Below, piece by piece: positions 1 through 12,574 of a DNA stretch of 64,000 bases. The notes below the pieces were generated by a model. The model was given only the letters and a program-made list of their open reading frames with translations, made no database searches and was not told where the DNA came from. The position numbers and the translations under genes were made by a program. Source of the DNA: Ciona savignyi (taxonomy: Eukaryota; Chordata; Ascidiacea; Phlebobranchia; Cionidae). Numbering within the stretch: the stretch's first letter is position 1; every line of letters starts with the position of its first letter. The stretch lies in contig CH003264.1 in assembly GCA_000149265.1 (NCBI GenBank), positions 3,654 through 67,653 of the forward strand, given 5' to 3'.

Positions 1-3000
1 CCTGCCGAATCACTGATGAAAATGTATCTGAAGAACATACCTTATTCGGGGCATACAAAATCGGATCTTCATATTCAATTCATGATCAAATGAATATCCT
101 TGAAGACACGGAACCAAACATGCCATGCTTTACTGATGACAGAGAAGTACCTGCAGACATCTGTGATTATGGCTTTGAGGTTGACACACCAACTGAAAAT
201 GAATCAGGTCAAATTGTACCAGGGAGCCTTGATATTCAATCAAGCAAAGTTACAAAGTTGCAAGGTGATAATGCAAGTTCCAAGGTTGGTGAAAATGTGA
301 AAGAAAACGATTTGGTTGAAAACAATTTAATAAATGATCCAATTGATGAACAGCATGTTATTACCAAAACTTGTGACGTTATTGAAGAAACAACTAAACG
401 AAATGAGATTGTTAGACAAGGTCTTTCAAAATTCAAAGAAACTCAGCTTAGTTTTGACTTGGTTTCTCGGGAAAAACTAACAAGCTTGTCTAGCTCTTCT
501 GAAAGTTCCTCTGATTCAGAAGATGAAAAAGAGTTTGTAATTATGCCCATTCGGAATGATGCTGTAAGCGGTCCTGAGATGTGTGACATAGAATTCGAGC
601 CCCAATGCACTACTACTGGAATTGAGAATTCAAATTTATTTGAAACAGAGAAAACATCGGAAGCTCTGCAAAAAATACACACTCTTGTGGACAAAGAACA
701 TTATTCCACCATCGATGAAGTTTTCGAAACAAATGAAAATAAAAGTATCAATCAGAAGGATCTGCCATACACCTGTGAGTCATCAGTGGGTACAAATAAA
801 GTTCTGGATAATCAAGTTTCAGTTGGGTATACTATGAAAACTGAAAGCATTGACGCTGTAGAGATATTTGCCTCGTTTGAGACACTTAGTCATGCTCAAC
901 TAAGTACAAACGTTTCAACAGAATCTGTGATGGAAGATGCTCCTTTGTTTGACACTGAAAATGATACAACGGGTGAAACAAATAGTAAATCTGATCAGAT
1001 GACTCCGACTGAACAATGTCATTTGTTAGAACAAGGGATTGTGAGAGAAAACATGCACCATATTGATTCATCTGATAATTACTATTCTGATCATGAAGGG
1101 GTAAAGGATGGAGTAGAAAGCCACCTCAATATCACGGTTCTTAAACAAGAAGCACCTGGAAGCAGTTTTTGTCAAACTTATGTTTTAACTAACCGTGATG
1201 AATGCGAACAAGTTGAAACCTTTGATGATTACCTCATGCATGAAAGTCATCAAGACGAGCGTAATTTAGATCACAACATCAATCAGTGTAATGAACCATG
1301 GATGAGTCCTGAAACTGATCGATATGTACCGATTGGATACTCCATGAGCGAAACAGCTGAGTGTTTAGTGACAAAAGTTGCAGCACCAGTCAACGATTCT
1401 GGTATTGTACTCGATGTATCAACTGATGCTGAAGTTAGTTTCATTAAAGAAGAAGAATCACCTGCATATTCCACTTTACTCTTGCACGAAGATGGTGGCT
1501 CTGAAATACATGAATTCGATTCAAATGTAGAAGATGATCAAATAGCCCATTCAACTGAGGAAATTGGTTTAGGCAGTGTGCCTCATGGATGCTCCCTAGC
1601 AGATGAATTAGCTGATGCCATGATTGCAGTTGATACACACTCTACCATTGGTAGCTCTAATTACACTGATATACACAATGTAAACATGGAGCATGATTAT
1701 TCTGATAATATTGAGTTGTTTGAACAATATCCAAAGAATTTGAACAATGACATAACTTTTCAAGGTGATATAAAACATGAAGACATGTCTATGGAATCTA
1801 ATGCTCCATGTTATGCTCATTTGCCACAATTTACTGAAGAAAACAACACAAGTAACAATGAGGAAATAGATGCAAACACTTTAACTTCAATTTGTGCAGA
1901 TAATAATGCAGGATCGGTCGATTCTTGTGACTTGCCACAGGACAGTCAAAGGCAATACTCACCTCACAGTGAGGTCGTCACTGAGAATTCAATTCTTACC
2001 AGAGATGGTGATGTGTTGAAAACCAATATTGACTACTGCCACAAATACACAGAACATAGCAGCGAAGTCTTTGTTGATTTCACAAAAAAATTGGATTTAA
2101 TGGAGACGAATACTGAGTATCATTGTAATGTCCATGATGTATCTGAACTTACAGCTCAAACGAAAGATCATGATGGAATCCAATTTCTACAAGGTGAAGA
2201 TATCACAAAGAGTATATGTGGCGATGTTTTGGTGTTAAAACCAAGCGACAGTGGAGACATAGAACTAAAAGATGCACAAATGTTTACTCTGAGTTCACCA
2301 GAATCATGGAAAAACAACTTTGAAGAAATTCGTGACAATAGGGACATTGGACCTAAATGGGCTAAAACACCTGCAAATTCAAGAGAAATTGACAATGAAA
2401 GTTCATGTTCAATGTCTTCTTCATCCTCAACATCTGGTCCAGATTCAGAAGATGAATGCGAAGAGGAAGAAACAATAGTACCTCAATCTAATCTGCTCAA
2501 ATGCAGAACCATAGTTGTGTCAGAGTCAACTGAACCGCTTGTTCCCAAAGATGTAGACATGGTGGAGCAAACTGAGTTGAATTCATTTCGGTTGAATGTT
2601 GAAGAACTTCCAAAGTCAACATCAAATTTGGAGTTTTCTACATTGGCAGAAGAAAGAGCTACTCATGAGTCTACTTCTCATACCGAAATAAAGATTAAAA
2701 CAATACCAATTTTACGAAGTCAGTCAGATTATAATGGAGAACCAATGGGTCGCTTAGATTCCTGTTCCTTTTCTGACTCAGATGTCCAAATTTATGGCAA
2801 TGAACATAATATAGAGAAAAATGAAAAAGAAACTTTTCCGAATAATAGCACATACCTGTCTGCTGAAAACAACAATGCAAGGGAATCATTGATAACGCCA
2901 ACTACCAATGTGAATTTGGAAGAAGGAGCAAACTGCTGCAAAGGGTTTCCCAGACCTATATCCCCAATGCCGCCAAAACATGATCCTATGGAAATCATAG

Positions 3001-5474
3001 AAACGTCAAGTGAAGAAGGCAATATACCTTCCCAGCAGAGTGACGACAACAGTGAAGTTCCAATGGCTCCTAGCTTTCCGAAAGTTTCCATTGCTGCACG
3101 ATTGAGGTCAACAGAAATTGGAGAGTTATCTCCAGCCCTACCCTCTTGTGATTCTGTTGGAGAAGCTTCTGCAAATGACGAATTTTCTTTCCGGAACTTT
3201 CCAAATCGAAATTCAGGTGTTTCCATAGACTCTGCCGCCACAGTATTTCAGTTCTCTTCAACCGATGCATTTCCTTTTGATGAGTTTCATGCTTCAACAT
3301 CTCGAATAGCATCATGGAATACTGATAAGGCAATGTCCGAGGAATCTGGAAATGAAGAAATTCATCAACAAGTACTGCATACCCGTGACACAAAAATAGA
3401 TAAAAAATCCACTTCGTTTCAATCGACCAGCCATGAAAATGTGACACAAACCACCCCTGTTTACATGTCTATGACCTCTCCTGTTGTACCACAAGCTGCA
3501 GGTTACAGTTATACTCAAGTTATTACCTCGAATAAAGGGAATTCCTCTGATTTGATGAAAGATCAGATTGGCGATGACATTCGGAACATCCCACAAGAAC
3601 CAATGGTTTCATTTTCTGACAAATTCTCCAAATTTGTGGAAGTTATGGAAAGAGAAGGAGTGCCCCTTGTGTCAGAACAACATGAGCCACTAGTACTTCC
3701 AGCTGAAGGTTACATGGAGATCATGGATCCTGCACGGGCCAGAGCAGAAGCTGCTCGGTTTGAAGACATGGCATACATGGACATTGCATACCAAGTCAGT
3801 TCAGAGGAGCACAACAAACACACAAGGTCACGTCACAGCACTGGACAGGATGTTCAGCATATTACTGATGAGATACAATCTTCAAGTTCTGATTCAATTG
3901 AAATGGACAGTGTTGTGACAGAATTCTACTCTGTCATGGGAAGCAGTACTCCAAAGGAAGGAGAAGACAAGGTTGAAGTATCAACTAAATCGGCTGAAAA
4001 GCAACCATTTGGACAAAGCTATGAGCCAACAACCTCTAAGATCACAATTGAAAAAACAAAAGCAAGTAGGATTCCCATTTCTAAACTGACAAATCCAAAA
4101 CCGATTGGACGAGAAAAAAATAAGGATCCTGTGATGCCTGGTTTATCCAGTAGCTTACCAATGCGCAGTGCAAAGAAAACTAAACAAAGAAATTCTTCTG
4201 TTTCACAAAAAAGTGCAATTTTGTCCAGAAGCACTTCAGCATCTAAACTGCCCATGAAGCAAATTACTTCAAAAGAAAAAACAAAGACCAAAAAGACTAA
4301 ACAAAAGATTCCAAGAAGGCAAAATCAGGACAGTGATATTTCCATTGCAAGTCAAAGCAGCTGCTCTTCCACAGTATCCCGATCATCTTCATCTAGTTCC
4401 ATAAAGTCTTTGAAATTCCGTCGGAGTGGTGGCAGTTCTCCAGTTCAAGAACCCAGCATATTTCGATCGGAAGCATTTGTGAGCAAAACAATGGGAAATG
4501 AAAAATACATCGCTCTACGTGAAGGTGTATTCACTTACAAAACTTCTGCTGCTGAAGAGCTTGAAAAGAGAACCAAAAATAGAACGACAAGAGCTGTACC
4601 CAGTCAAACTAATCCAGGGAAAAGTGAGGCAAAAATCCATAAATCCACTGGGATCCCTGTGCTTTCCAGGCAAGTATCTGCCCCGTATGCATATGACAAC
4701 ACAAAACAATCACCCAAAACTGCCAAGCAACAAAAGATGCATTTTTTAGCCAGTAGCCCGGGCCTCAATGGATCTGAGAAATTATCCTATGAACGCTCGG
4801 GCACAAATCTCGAAACCAAGAAACATTTGACCACATCTTACAGTGAAAGTGAGACAGAATTACAAAAAGATGTGGTCAGTTTTTCAACACAAGACATATA
4901 TTCAAGTGAAAAATTTACAAATGAAACGTTTTCTAAGAGCTTTCAAGGTACAACTCAAGTATTCAGCACCCAGCAAGTTTCATTTTCCCAAGGAAATGAA
5001 ATACAGCATTCTATAAATCGAACCTCACACATATCAGAATCAAGTAATTCCTGTCAAGACAGTTTACTTATGGAAGATATGGAAACCGCATCCCCATTAT
5101 CATCAGATTGTGCTGACTATAGCTGCAACTCTGTAATACGCGAAATTGAAAAAGAAGCTGACAGAATTTCCGTCACTTCTGACTCATCAGAAAATGACCC
5201 ACAGGAAACACAAGCACATACTCATCACTTTATTTCGTCTAAACCAATGCAAATGGATCTAGCGGAAAATAATGCAAGTCAAACAATTAGACCCAGTGAA
5301 AAGAAAGTAACCTTTGCAATGTGGTCAGAAAACTCCTGCAGTGATTCCACCCAGAGCGAAACAAAGTTTACAATCCAATCCTCACATACAGTCCATGCAC
5401 AATCAAGCTATTTAAAAACCGGAAGCTGTGTGGTCCAAAGTGAAGAACAAAGACTAACCAGTTCGTACCTGTAG
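1..5474 (+). CDS. Giant exon of an ankyrin gene (5' end outside window)
   Basis: The frame is open from base 3 to the TAG at 5472-5474, about 1,820 codons without an intron, and it continues beyond the left edge. The protein is low-complexity and rich in Ser, Thr, Glu and Asp, with acidic Ser clusters (near 490-535 and 2400-2470) and a basic Ser/Lys-rich part near 4050-4450. I call it ankyrin because the next exons encode an ankyrin-type death domain and C-terminal tail; large unstructured exons at this place are known from vertebrate ankyrin-B and -G. Two [S/T]xIP motifs lie in the basic part: SRIP at 4065-4076 and TGIP at 4647-4658, the type that binds EB proteins at microtubule ends. The exon reaches a stop with a poly(A) signal 64 bases later, so it may end one isoform. 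A donor-like site after base 4947 would join the death-domain exon in frame (inference). Confidence 0.75.
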   Translation, partial: CRITDENVSEEHTLFGAYKIGSSYSIHDQMNILEDTEPNMPCFTDDREVPADICDYGFEVDTPTENESGQIVPGSLDIQSSKVTKLQGDNASSKVGENVKENDLVENNLINDPIDEQHVITKTCDVIEETTKRNEIVRQGLSKFKETQLSFDLVSREKLTSLSSSSESSSDSEDEKEFVIMPIRNDAVSGPEMCDIEFEPQCTTTGIENSNLFETEKTSEALQKIHTLVDKEHYSTIDEVFETNENKSINQKDLPYTCESSVGTNKVLDNQVSVGYTMKTESIDAVEIFASFETLSHAQLSTNVSTESVMEDAPLFDTENDTTGETNSKSDQMTPTEQCHLLEQGIVRENMHHIDSSDNYYSDHEGVKDGVESHLNITVLKQEAPGSSFCQTYVLTNRDECEQVETFDDYLMHESHQDERNLDHNINQCNEPWMSPETDRYVPIGYSMSETAECLVTKVAAPVNDSGIVLDVSTDAEVSFIKEEESPAYSTLLLHEDGGSEIHEFDSNVEDDQIAHSTEEIGLGSVPHGCSLADELADAMIAVDTHSTIGSSNYTDIHNVNMEHDYSDNIELFEQYPKNLNNDITFQGDIKHEDMSMESNAPCYAHLPQFTEENNTSNNEEIDANTLTSICADNNAGSVDSCDLPQDSQRQYSPHSEVVTENSILTRDGDVLKTNIDYCHKYTEHSSEVFVDFTKKLDLMETNTEYHCNVHDVSELTAQTKDHDGIQFLQGEDITKSICGDVLVLKPSDSGDIELKDAQMFTLSSPESWKNNFEEIRDNRDIGPKWAKTPANSREIDNESSCSMSSSSSTSGPDSEDECEEEETIVPQSNLLKCRTIVVSESTEPLVPKDVDMVEQTELNSFRLNVEELPKSTSNLEFSTLAEERATHESTSHTEIKIKTIPILRSQSDYNGEPMGRLDSCSFSDSDVQIYGNEHNIEKNEKETFPNNSTYLSAENNNARESLITPTTNVNLEEGANCCKGFPRPISPMPPKHDPMEIIETSSEEGNIPSQQSDDNSEVPMAPSFPKVSIAARLRSTEIGELSPALPSCDSVGEASANDEFSFRNFPNRNSGVSIDSAATVFQFSSTDAFPFDEFHASTSRIASWNTDKAMSEESGNEEIHQQVLHTRDTKIDKKSTSFQSTSHENVTQTTPVYMSMTSPVVPQAAGYSYTQVITSNKGNSSDLMKDQIGDDIRNIPQEPMVSFSDKFSKFVEVMEREGVPLVSEQHEPLVLPAEGYMEIMDPARARAEAARFEDMAYMDIAYQVSSEEHNKHTRSRHSTGQDVQHITDEIQSSSSDSIEMDSVVTEFYSVMGSSTPKEGEDKVEVSTKSAEKQPFGQSYEPTTSKITIEKTKASRIPISKLTNPKPIGREKNKDPVMPGLSSSLPMRSAKKTKQRNSSVSQKSAILSRSTSASKLPMKQITSKEKTKTKKTKQKIPRRQNQDSDISIASQSSCSSTVSRSSSSSSIKSLKFRRSGGSSPVQEPSIFRSEAFVSKTMGNEKYIALREGVFTYKTSAAEELEKRTKNRTTRAVPSQTNPGKSEAKIHKSTGIPVLSRQVSAPYAYDNTKQSPKTAKQQKMHFLASSPGLNGSEKLSYERSGTNLETKKHLTTSYSESETELQKDVVSFSTQDIYSSEKFTNETFSKSFQGTTQVFSTQQVSFSQGNEIQHSINRTSHISESSNSCQDSLLMEDMETASPLSSDCADYSCNSVIREIEKEADRISVTSDSSENDPQETQAHTHHFISSKPMQMDLAENNASQTIRPSEKKVTFAMWSENSCSDSTQSETKFTIQSSHTVHAQSSYLKTGSCVVQSEEQRLTSSYL

Positions 5475-5803
5475 TTGGGTGTAGAAAGTTCCGTAACCAT
5501 GTTGTCATTTGTCAGTAGTGTCGTGATCACTTATGGCAATAAATTGTGGTGCATATTTGATGATAGGTTAGATCATCATTCATTGCTTGTATACTGCTAC
5601 TGTGTATGTACTGTTACTATTATGATGTAGTGATTATTCAGATTGATTTGGTGTACACATGTATATGTTTCATTCGCTTGCTTTGTACAGTTTTCATATC
5701 ACAATATGCTTGTATATGTGTAAAGGTGTTGTCTGTAAATATAGATCTGTTAAGTGACTTTAAACACGTTATGCTGTTTAAGTAGAATCCTTTTCCCACT
5801 CAG
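5475..5803 (+). other. 3' UTR or intron between giant exon and death-domain exon
   Basis: Non-coding. AATAAA at 5538-5543 lies 64 bases after the giant-exon stop and could end a transcript. A pyrimidine-rich acceptor (ccttttcccactcag) ends at 5803, directly before the death-domain exon. The left end of the 14 kb duplicated unit falls here, at about 5798. Confidence 0.6.
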
Positions 5804-8800
5804 GTATGCCATCGGATTATGACAAACTGGAACAGAAGCATCAAGCCATTGCATCTCAACTTGGCATACAATGGCCCCAGTTGGCCGGTGCTCTTGGGTT
5901 AAATGCAGATGATGTGTGGAAAATTCAAAAGCAGAGTGATGGAGGAAATCCAGGGGAACAGAGTTCTGCAATGCTACAGATGTGGCTTGACAGAAATGGG
6001 GTCAAGGCGACAGGTATATCCAGTCATGATGATTCACTTTAATGCAAATCTGTAAAAAACTGTAAATTATACAGAAATTTCTGTAAAAATTTCATTTTTA
6101 CTATATTTCTACAATCACAGATGAACAATTGAGTGCTGGGTTAAAGGGTATAGGGAGAGAGGATTTGTGTTACCTGCTTGAGGATCCTGTTTTTCACTAT
6201 GGAGCAGTTGACCCCTCCCTACACATGGACAAGCACATGCACTATGACAACTCGGGTAGGTGCAGATCAGTACAAGATAGGATATTCATGTTTATACCTA
6301 AGTGCAAAATGAGAGTTTTTATGGGATCTTTAGATTACCTGTAACCTCACTTAGGTTGTAGTTATTTTTATTATGGTAAACATTTCTTACGCTTAAATTT
6401 TGGAACTATTAGAATTGCCTTTTCTGGGCACACTGTCCGGTAAGTAAGTGTCTTGCCGAAAGACACAACCGCCATGGTTTGTAAACAGGGAAGGTATTAG
6501 TCATGGTTGCCATCCTTAACACTTCCCTATATGGCTGGAAATATCTAAAAACAGGAGCGCTTATGTAATAGTTGGTATCATTTCTACAGGCTTTAATGCA
6601 TTATCCGCCGAGTTGGGGTCCCCGAATCCAACCCCGGGCCACATCAGCTCGCCTTACCCCTTCACTGGTGGAGCAAACCGAATCCATATTAGCACCTCTA
6701 CACCAGTACCTGCTTTAAAGGTAGTATACACCTTGCAACGTTTGTTTATTTTGAAACTTAATCCAAATTAATACAATTTAGGCCGAAAACGAAACTGTAA
6801 ATATAGACACACCTATTATTACCCCTTCCACCACTGGAGCAGATGAAGATGATGATTATAACAAGCCTCATTTCATCTATGTTTCTGATGATGGTAAATT
6901 ACAAATTTGGTGCCTGTAATATCAGAAATATATTCACTTAAAATAAATGTTTACTATCACAGAAGATTCTGTAGTGAACAACAGTGTACATGAGGAAAAA
7001 CAAAACACTGATATTGATAACCAGAGTTCACTTTTGGAAAGGTTTGTGACATTTTGAATAAATGTCTGGTTCATTTCTATCTGAATGTTTATAATGCAGT
7101 GAGGATGTTGCTGCAACATCACGAAGATCATCCTCTGCCTCATCTTCAACCACTAGTGGGGAGCATAGCATGGTTGAAGGTAAGAGCATATTTAGCTTCA
7201 CATTTTATGTACGGTCGTGTGGCCGAATGGTTGACACGACCGATACATATACCGACTCTAATAAAAAAACGATCCTAGTGACGAGCCCACCATGGGTTCG
7301 AAAATTGGCTCGGTCAAAAAAAAAAACCTTCACATTTTATATTAAGTTGTGAGGCAGACATCGGCAACATACGGCCTGCGGGTCTGGCCCGTAAAGGGAC
7401 TTTGACTGGCCCGCAGACACATCGAATCATACCCTGTAATTAAGATATTGCATACTATTCATGTAATAATATGCCCTCCAAGAACTTCATTTTCCCACAT
7501 CTGTCCCGCCGACTGCAGAAGTTGCCCTACCCCGTTGTAAGGGCATGTTTGATTGACTATTATCAGATGAACGGTTACATGTTTTTAACATAACATTTTT
7601 TAACAGTGAATACTACTATTTAAACCTTATCATTGTCTAAAACTTTGTAAAGAGTAGTTAACCAGCAAGTTAGGTTAGAACTTTACTCATCAGTCATCAA
7701 GAGAAGGTTATTATATCGAAACCAGCCATAGGGTAGTTGGCCTTGTGTATCCTCGGGCAATTTCCTAAGCCAACAATTGTCTGAATCTAGTGGATTAATA
7801 GATTGAACCAACAAAATCGTAACATTAACATTACAACGTATCACAATAGCTCCGGTAACCAATGGTGAAAAAAGGGAAGAAAATGAAGTAGAAGTTCCAA
7901 AAGTGAATGAACAAACCACAGAACATCAGGTTTGTATAATAATCCATTGATATTTGCTCTGCACCCTATTGAGCATTTAAACAGCTCATAATGGTATCTG
8001 GCTTAGTAAATAAAACTCCAATTTAGTGAAACTCAATCGAGTGTATTCAAATAAAAGAAATTTTCCAAATCTATTGTATATATATGAAACACACTGTAAT
8101 GGCTATGGTATTTCAAAAAGTTCACTTTCGGTAACTATCGCTTCTATCCCCGTTATGTTTATCCCTGTGAATGGAAAAACCAATAGGATTAACACACGGG
8201 CAATCGTCATATCACCTCGCGCCCACCGTCGGGTTACTGGAGCTATTGCAGTGTGTGTGTATGAATAACGTTTCTTCAATTTGGTAGAAACCATTAATCC
8301 GCTGGGTTCAGGAAATGTTTGTTAAGTGCCTTGCCCAAGGACACAACCGACTAGCTAGCAACCAGTTTCGAATCTTAAACCTTAATAACCGGTCGAAATG
8401 TTAATCGAAATTTTCTTTTTTCAGGAAGATGATGTGGCCAATGGAAATGATGGAGTTGAAGTTACGACCACCATTATCAGAACTATTGTGGTAGAGACCA
8501 ACTCTCCAGAAAAGGTAAACTGTCAAATTGGTAGGATAAGATAAGACTTTACAATGGAACCTTATGAATGTGAAAACTTAAACTGCGTTATCACACGGGC
8601 AATCGTTAGATTACCTCGCACTCATTGTCATTTTGCTAGAGGTATTGTAGTGTATTGTGCATAAATAAATGATTGGGAAATTCCTTCAGATTAGTGCATC
8701 CCATTTACCCACTACAGCCAGGCGATATCTCCTAAGTAATAAATAGTTATAAGCAAATGTATTTTCATGTTAGAGCGTTTATATTTGTTTTCTGGATAAA

Positions 8801-9011
8801 CTTAGGCATCGTTAGTTAACATATGCGATAATAACACAAGTATAAGTTTAACCACTTAACAAAAAAGACACCATATTAACTGTAAGAATAATTTCAGGTA
8901 GAACTGCCTTCTCCTAAAATCGAAGGTGAAAATGTGGTAAAAATTTCTCGAGACGTCCATCAAGAAGTGGTCAACAATGATGTCAACTCGTCGTCATCAG
9001 ACGCGGAATAG
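5804..9011 (+). CDS. Ankyrin death domain and C-terminal tail, nine exons (copy A)
   Basis: Nine exons with consistent phase: 5804-6013, 6121-6255, 6590-6720, 6782-6893, 6963-7041, 7100-7179, 7850-7929, 8425-8514 and 8898-9011 (TAG). The first two encode a death domain of ankyrin type: a six-helix-like stretch including IQWPQLAGALGL and KIQKQ, then GLKGIGREDLCYLLEDPVF, which parallels the helix after the ankyrin death domain. The rest is acidic and Ser/Thr-rich, with a VTTTIIRTIVVE segment like the ankyrin tail, and ends in SSSSDAE. All splice sites are GT-AG and the frame is clean. Ankyrins link membrane proteins to spectrin. Exon 7 starts inside a SINE. The same exons recur at 20120-23332. 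Assignment rests on recalled family features, not a search. Confidence 0.8.
6425..6485 (-). repeat. Degenerate SINE-2 fragment
   Basis: Contains gtgtcttgccgaaagacac followed by aaccgcc, an eroded form of the minus-strand SINE-2 core (gtgccttgcccaaggacac). It lies in the ankyrin intron before the 6590 exon and recurs in unit B near 20750-20815. Confidence 0.5.
7210..7318 (+). repeat. SINE-1, tRNA-derived (ankyrin intron, copy A)
   Basis: tRNA-like head with an A-box-like TGGCCGAATGG and B-box-like GGGTTCGAAA, then an A-rich tail. The same element occurs at 21538-21640, 46808-46917 (minus), 58648-58752 and 59202-59313. It sits in the intron after the 7100-7179 exon. Confidence 0.75.
7720..7872 (+). 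repeat. Old SINE-2 copy overlapping an ankyrin exon
   Basis: Aligns by eye along its length with full SINE-2 copies such as 53853-54146: a stretch like gttggccttgtgtatcctcgggcaa, then ggattaat, ttacaac and caatagctccggtaacc. The last block contains the AG acceptor and the first codons of the ankyrin exon at 7850-7929. The same arrangement is present in unit B (about 22043-22192). Confidence 0.7.
8148..8392 (-). repeat. SINE-2 copy, antisense (ankyrin intron, copy A)
   Basis: Contains the minus-strand SINE-2 blocks gtgaatggaaaaaccaatag, acacgggcaatcgtcat, ggttactggagctattgcag, ccttgcccaaggacacaacc and gactagctagc. It lies in the intron between the 7850 and 8425 exons and recurs at about 22468-22712. 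Confidence 0.75.
8575..8670 (-). repeat. SINE-2 3' fragment (antisense)
   Basis: Carries gttatcacacgggcaatcg, attacctcgcactcattg and aggtattgtagtgtattgtg, an eroded minus-strand SINE-2 3' end. Repeated in unit B near 22895-22985. Confidence 0.55.
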
Positions 9012-10626
9012 GAATAAAAAAAATCTTCAATATAAAAAGCCATCTTATAACGTGCTATTGTACACCGAATGCTGTTAATAATTACATTTCAATATCTGTT
9101 TAATTTTATTAAAAAGATATTGCGATCTTGTTTTTTTTTACTGTTTTAATTTTTTAATCATATATCCTACTTGGAGTAGGCGTATAAGTTTAGCAGTAGT
9201 TCATTTGTATGTATGTATCAAGGCTTTCACTTAGACACTGCCGTAGCTGTCATTGGCACCATTAGCTTCTACAGTGGTCACGCTCTTGCTAAGAATGGGA
9301 AAGTTTCCGCAATCATTTTGATTTCACGCGGTGCTGTATTTTCTGTATATATTGTTATTAGTCTTGCGTTTAGGCACTGTTTAGCGCTCAAGTATCCTTA
9401 AAATCAGTGACACATTTTCAAAATGTACAGATCATTCTATTGTACTATATTCGGCAGTATAGGTGTCGTACGCATCATTTCTTAATTTACTGCTTCATGT
9501 TGTGTTCTGTTGTAAAGATACAACTTGGTTGAAATCAAATAAAAATGGTGACGTAATTCATCAATATTAGACTATTCTTTCCTGATTTATTATAATTTAT
9601 TACCAAGAGTAGTTAAGGATTTATTTGTTTTTTGGAGGGATAAAAAAATAATACTTAACTTTATTTCGGGTATGAGAAAGCTGTCCGAGTTACAACACGG
9701 GTAATCTTCAGATTACATATTGTTCATTCTCCAGTAACTGAAGCTATTGTACTTTATTAAATTTGCTAAAGTTTAGATTCAACATATTATTCCAATGGGT
9801 CCAGGAGATATTTGTTCGGTCTCTTGCCCAATGACAACCGAATAGCTAGCGGTTGGTTTGATATGATATTCATGTTTTATTTAAGTTGATAGAAAATACG
9901 AGGGCGTTATCACACAAGCAATCATTGGATTACCCCGTGCACACCGTAAATTACAGGGGCTATTGTAGTGTATTTTAAGACACGAGGTTTTTATTCGCCG
10001 CCTAAAATGTTTTTTTAACTCAAAATTAAACAGATATATAGTTAAACAGTCGATTAAACAGAAAATTGTTGTCCAGTCGTAGAAAAAAATGTTACATAAA
10101 AAGTATAGATGCATAACATTTGATAAGAACCCGCAGAAAAGTTCCTTACCTTACTACCACAAAAACGGCTGTAAAGATTTTATCCATAAACAAATTGTAC
10201 CTCGGCAAGTTAGCATATTCGTAGCTGATTGAATCACTTGTTGAAAGATTGCGGTGTCCACCATTGTGCGCGTTTTTCATTTCTGTAAACAAAATAATTT
10301 AATGTTTAACTACACGCGATATTAAGTCAAGTGGTGCCTAATTCACGGTTGGCACTCTCATAGTTTAATTCTTTTATATTACCCGAGTCCAGGTATATCG
10401 AAACTGGCATGATGTTTCGTCACCATGTGTATCAAGGTAGATGTAAAATGGAACCATTCGGCTTCAAATAACTGTTGTAACTAATGCGTATCAGTTTTTG
10501 TACCATACATCTTCGTCAAATTACAACTCTAGTGCCAACTACACAAGTGGAATGTAAAATCATTTAAGTCTTTTTACGATTTCCCGCGTGGCGCGCTTTA
10601 TTCTCTTAATTGAATCGCTCAGCGTT
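9012..10626 (+). other. Ankyrin 3' UTR and spacer to tubulin
   Basis: No gene. A poly(A) signal AATAAA at 9538-9543 is the likely end of ankyrin transcripts. Two eroded minus-strand SINE-2 fragments lie at about 9690-9860 and 9895-9985, and a degenerate SINE-1 on the minus strand at about 10384-10480. The part from about 10040 onward is also present, inverted, around the third tubulin copy (51345-54510). The open frame at 9213-9401 lies in the UTR and shows no protein features. Confidence 0.6.
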
Positions 10627-10628
10627 GA

Positions 10629-10672
10629 CCAATCACATGCGATTAATCCTTGACGTAAGGAAGACTATATAA
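10629..10672 (+). promoter_or_regulatory. Alpha-tubulin A core promoter
   Basis: CCAAT at 10629-10633, a CRE-like tgacgtaa at about 10651-10658 and TATATAA at 10666-10672, about 84 bases before the ATG. CCAAT and TATA are kept at the same spacing in the other two tubulin copies. Confidence 0.7.
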
Positions 10673-10755
10673 GCTCCAGCGTAGATGGAAGGCGTAATCA
10701 TTCAATTGAACTCACAGTTTTTTTTGAATTATTTTACTTTGAAGAATTTATCAAA

Positions 10756-12574
<1,819 letters not shown>

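Noticed and set aside
2792..3241. Antisense open frames of 90-150 residues inside the ankyrin giant exon
   Set aside because: They mirror the biased composition of the sense exon and show no family features or start context.
9213..9401. 62-residue open frame conserved in both duplication units
   Set aside because: It lies in the ankyrin 3' UTR; conservation is explained by the recent duplication.
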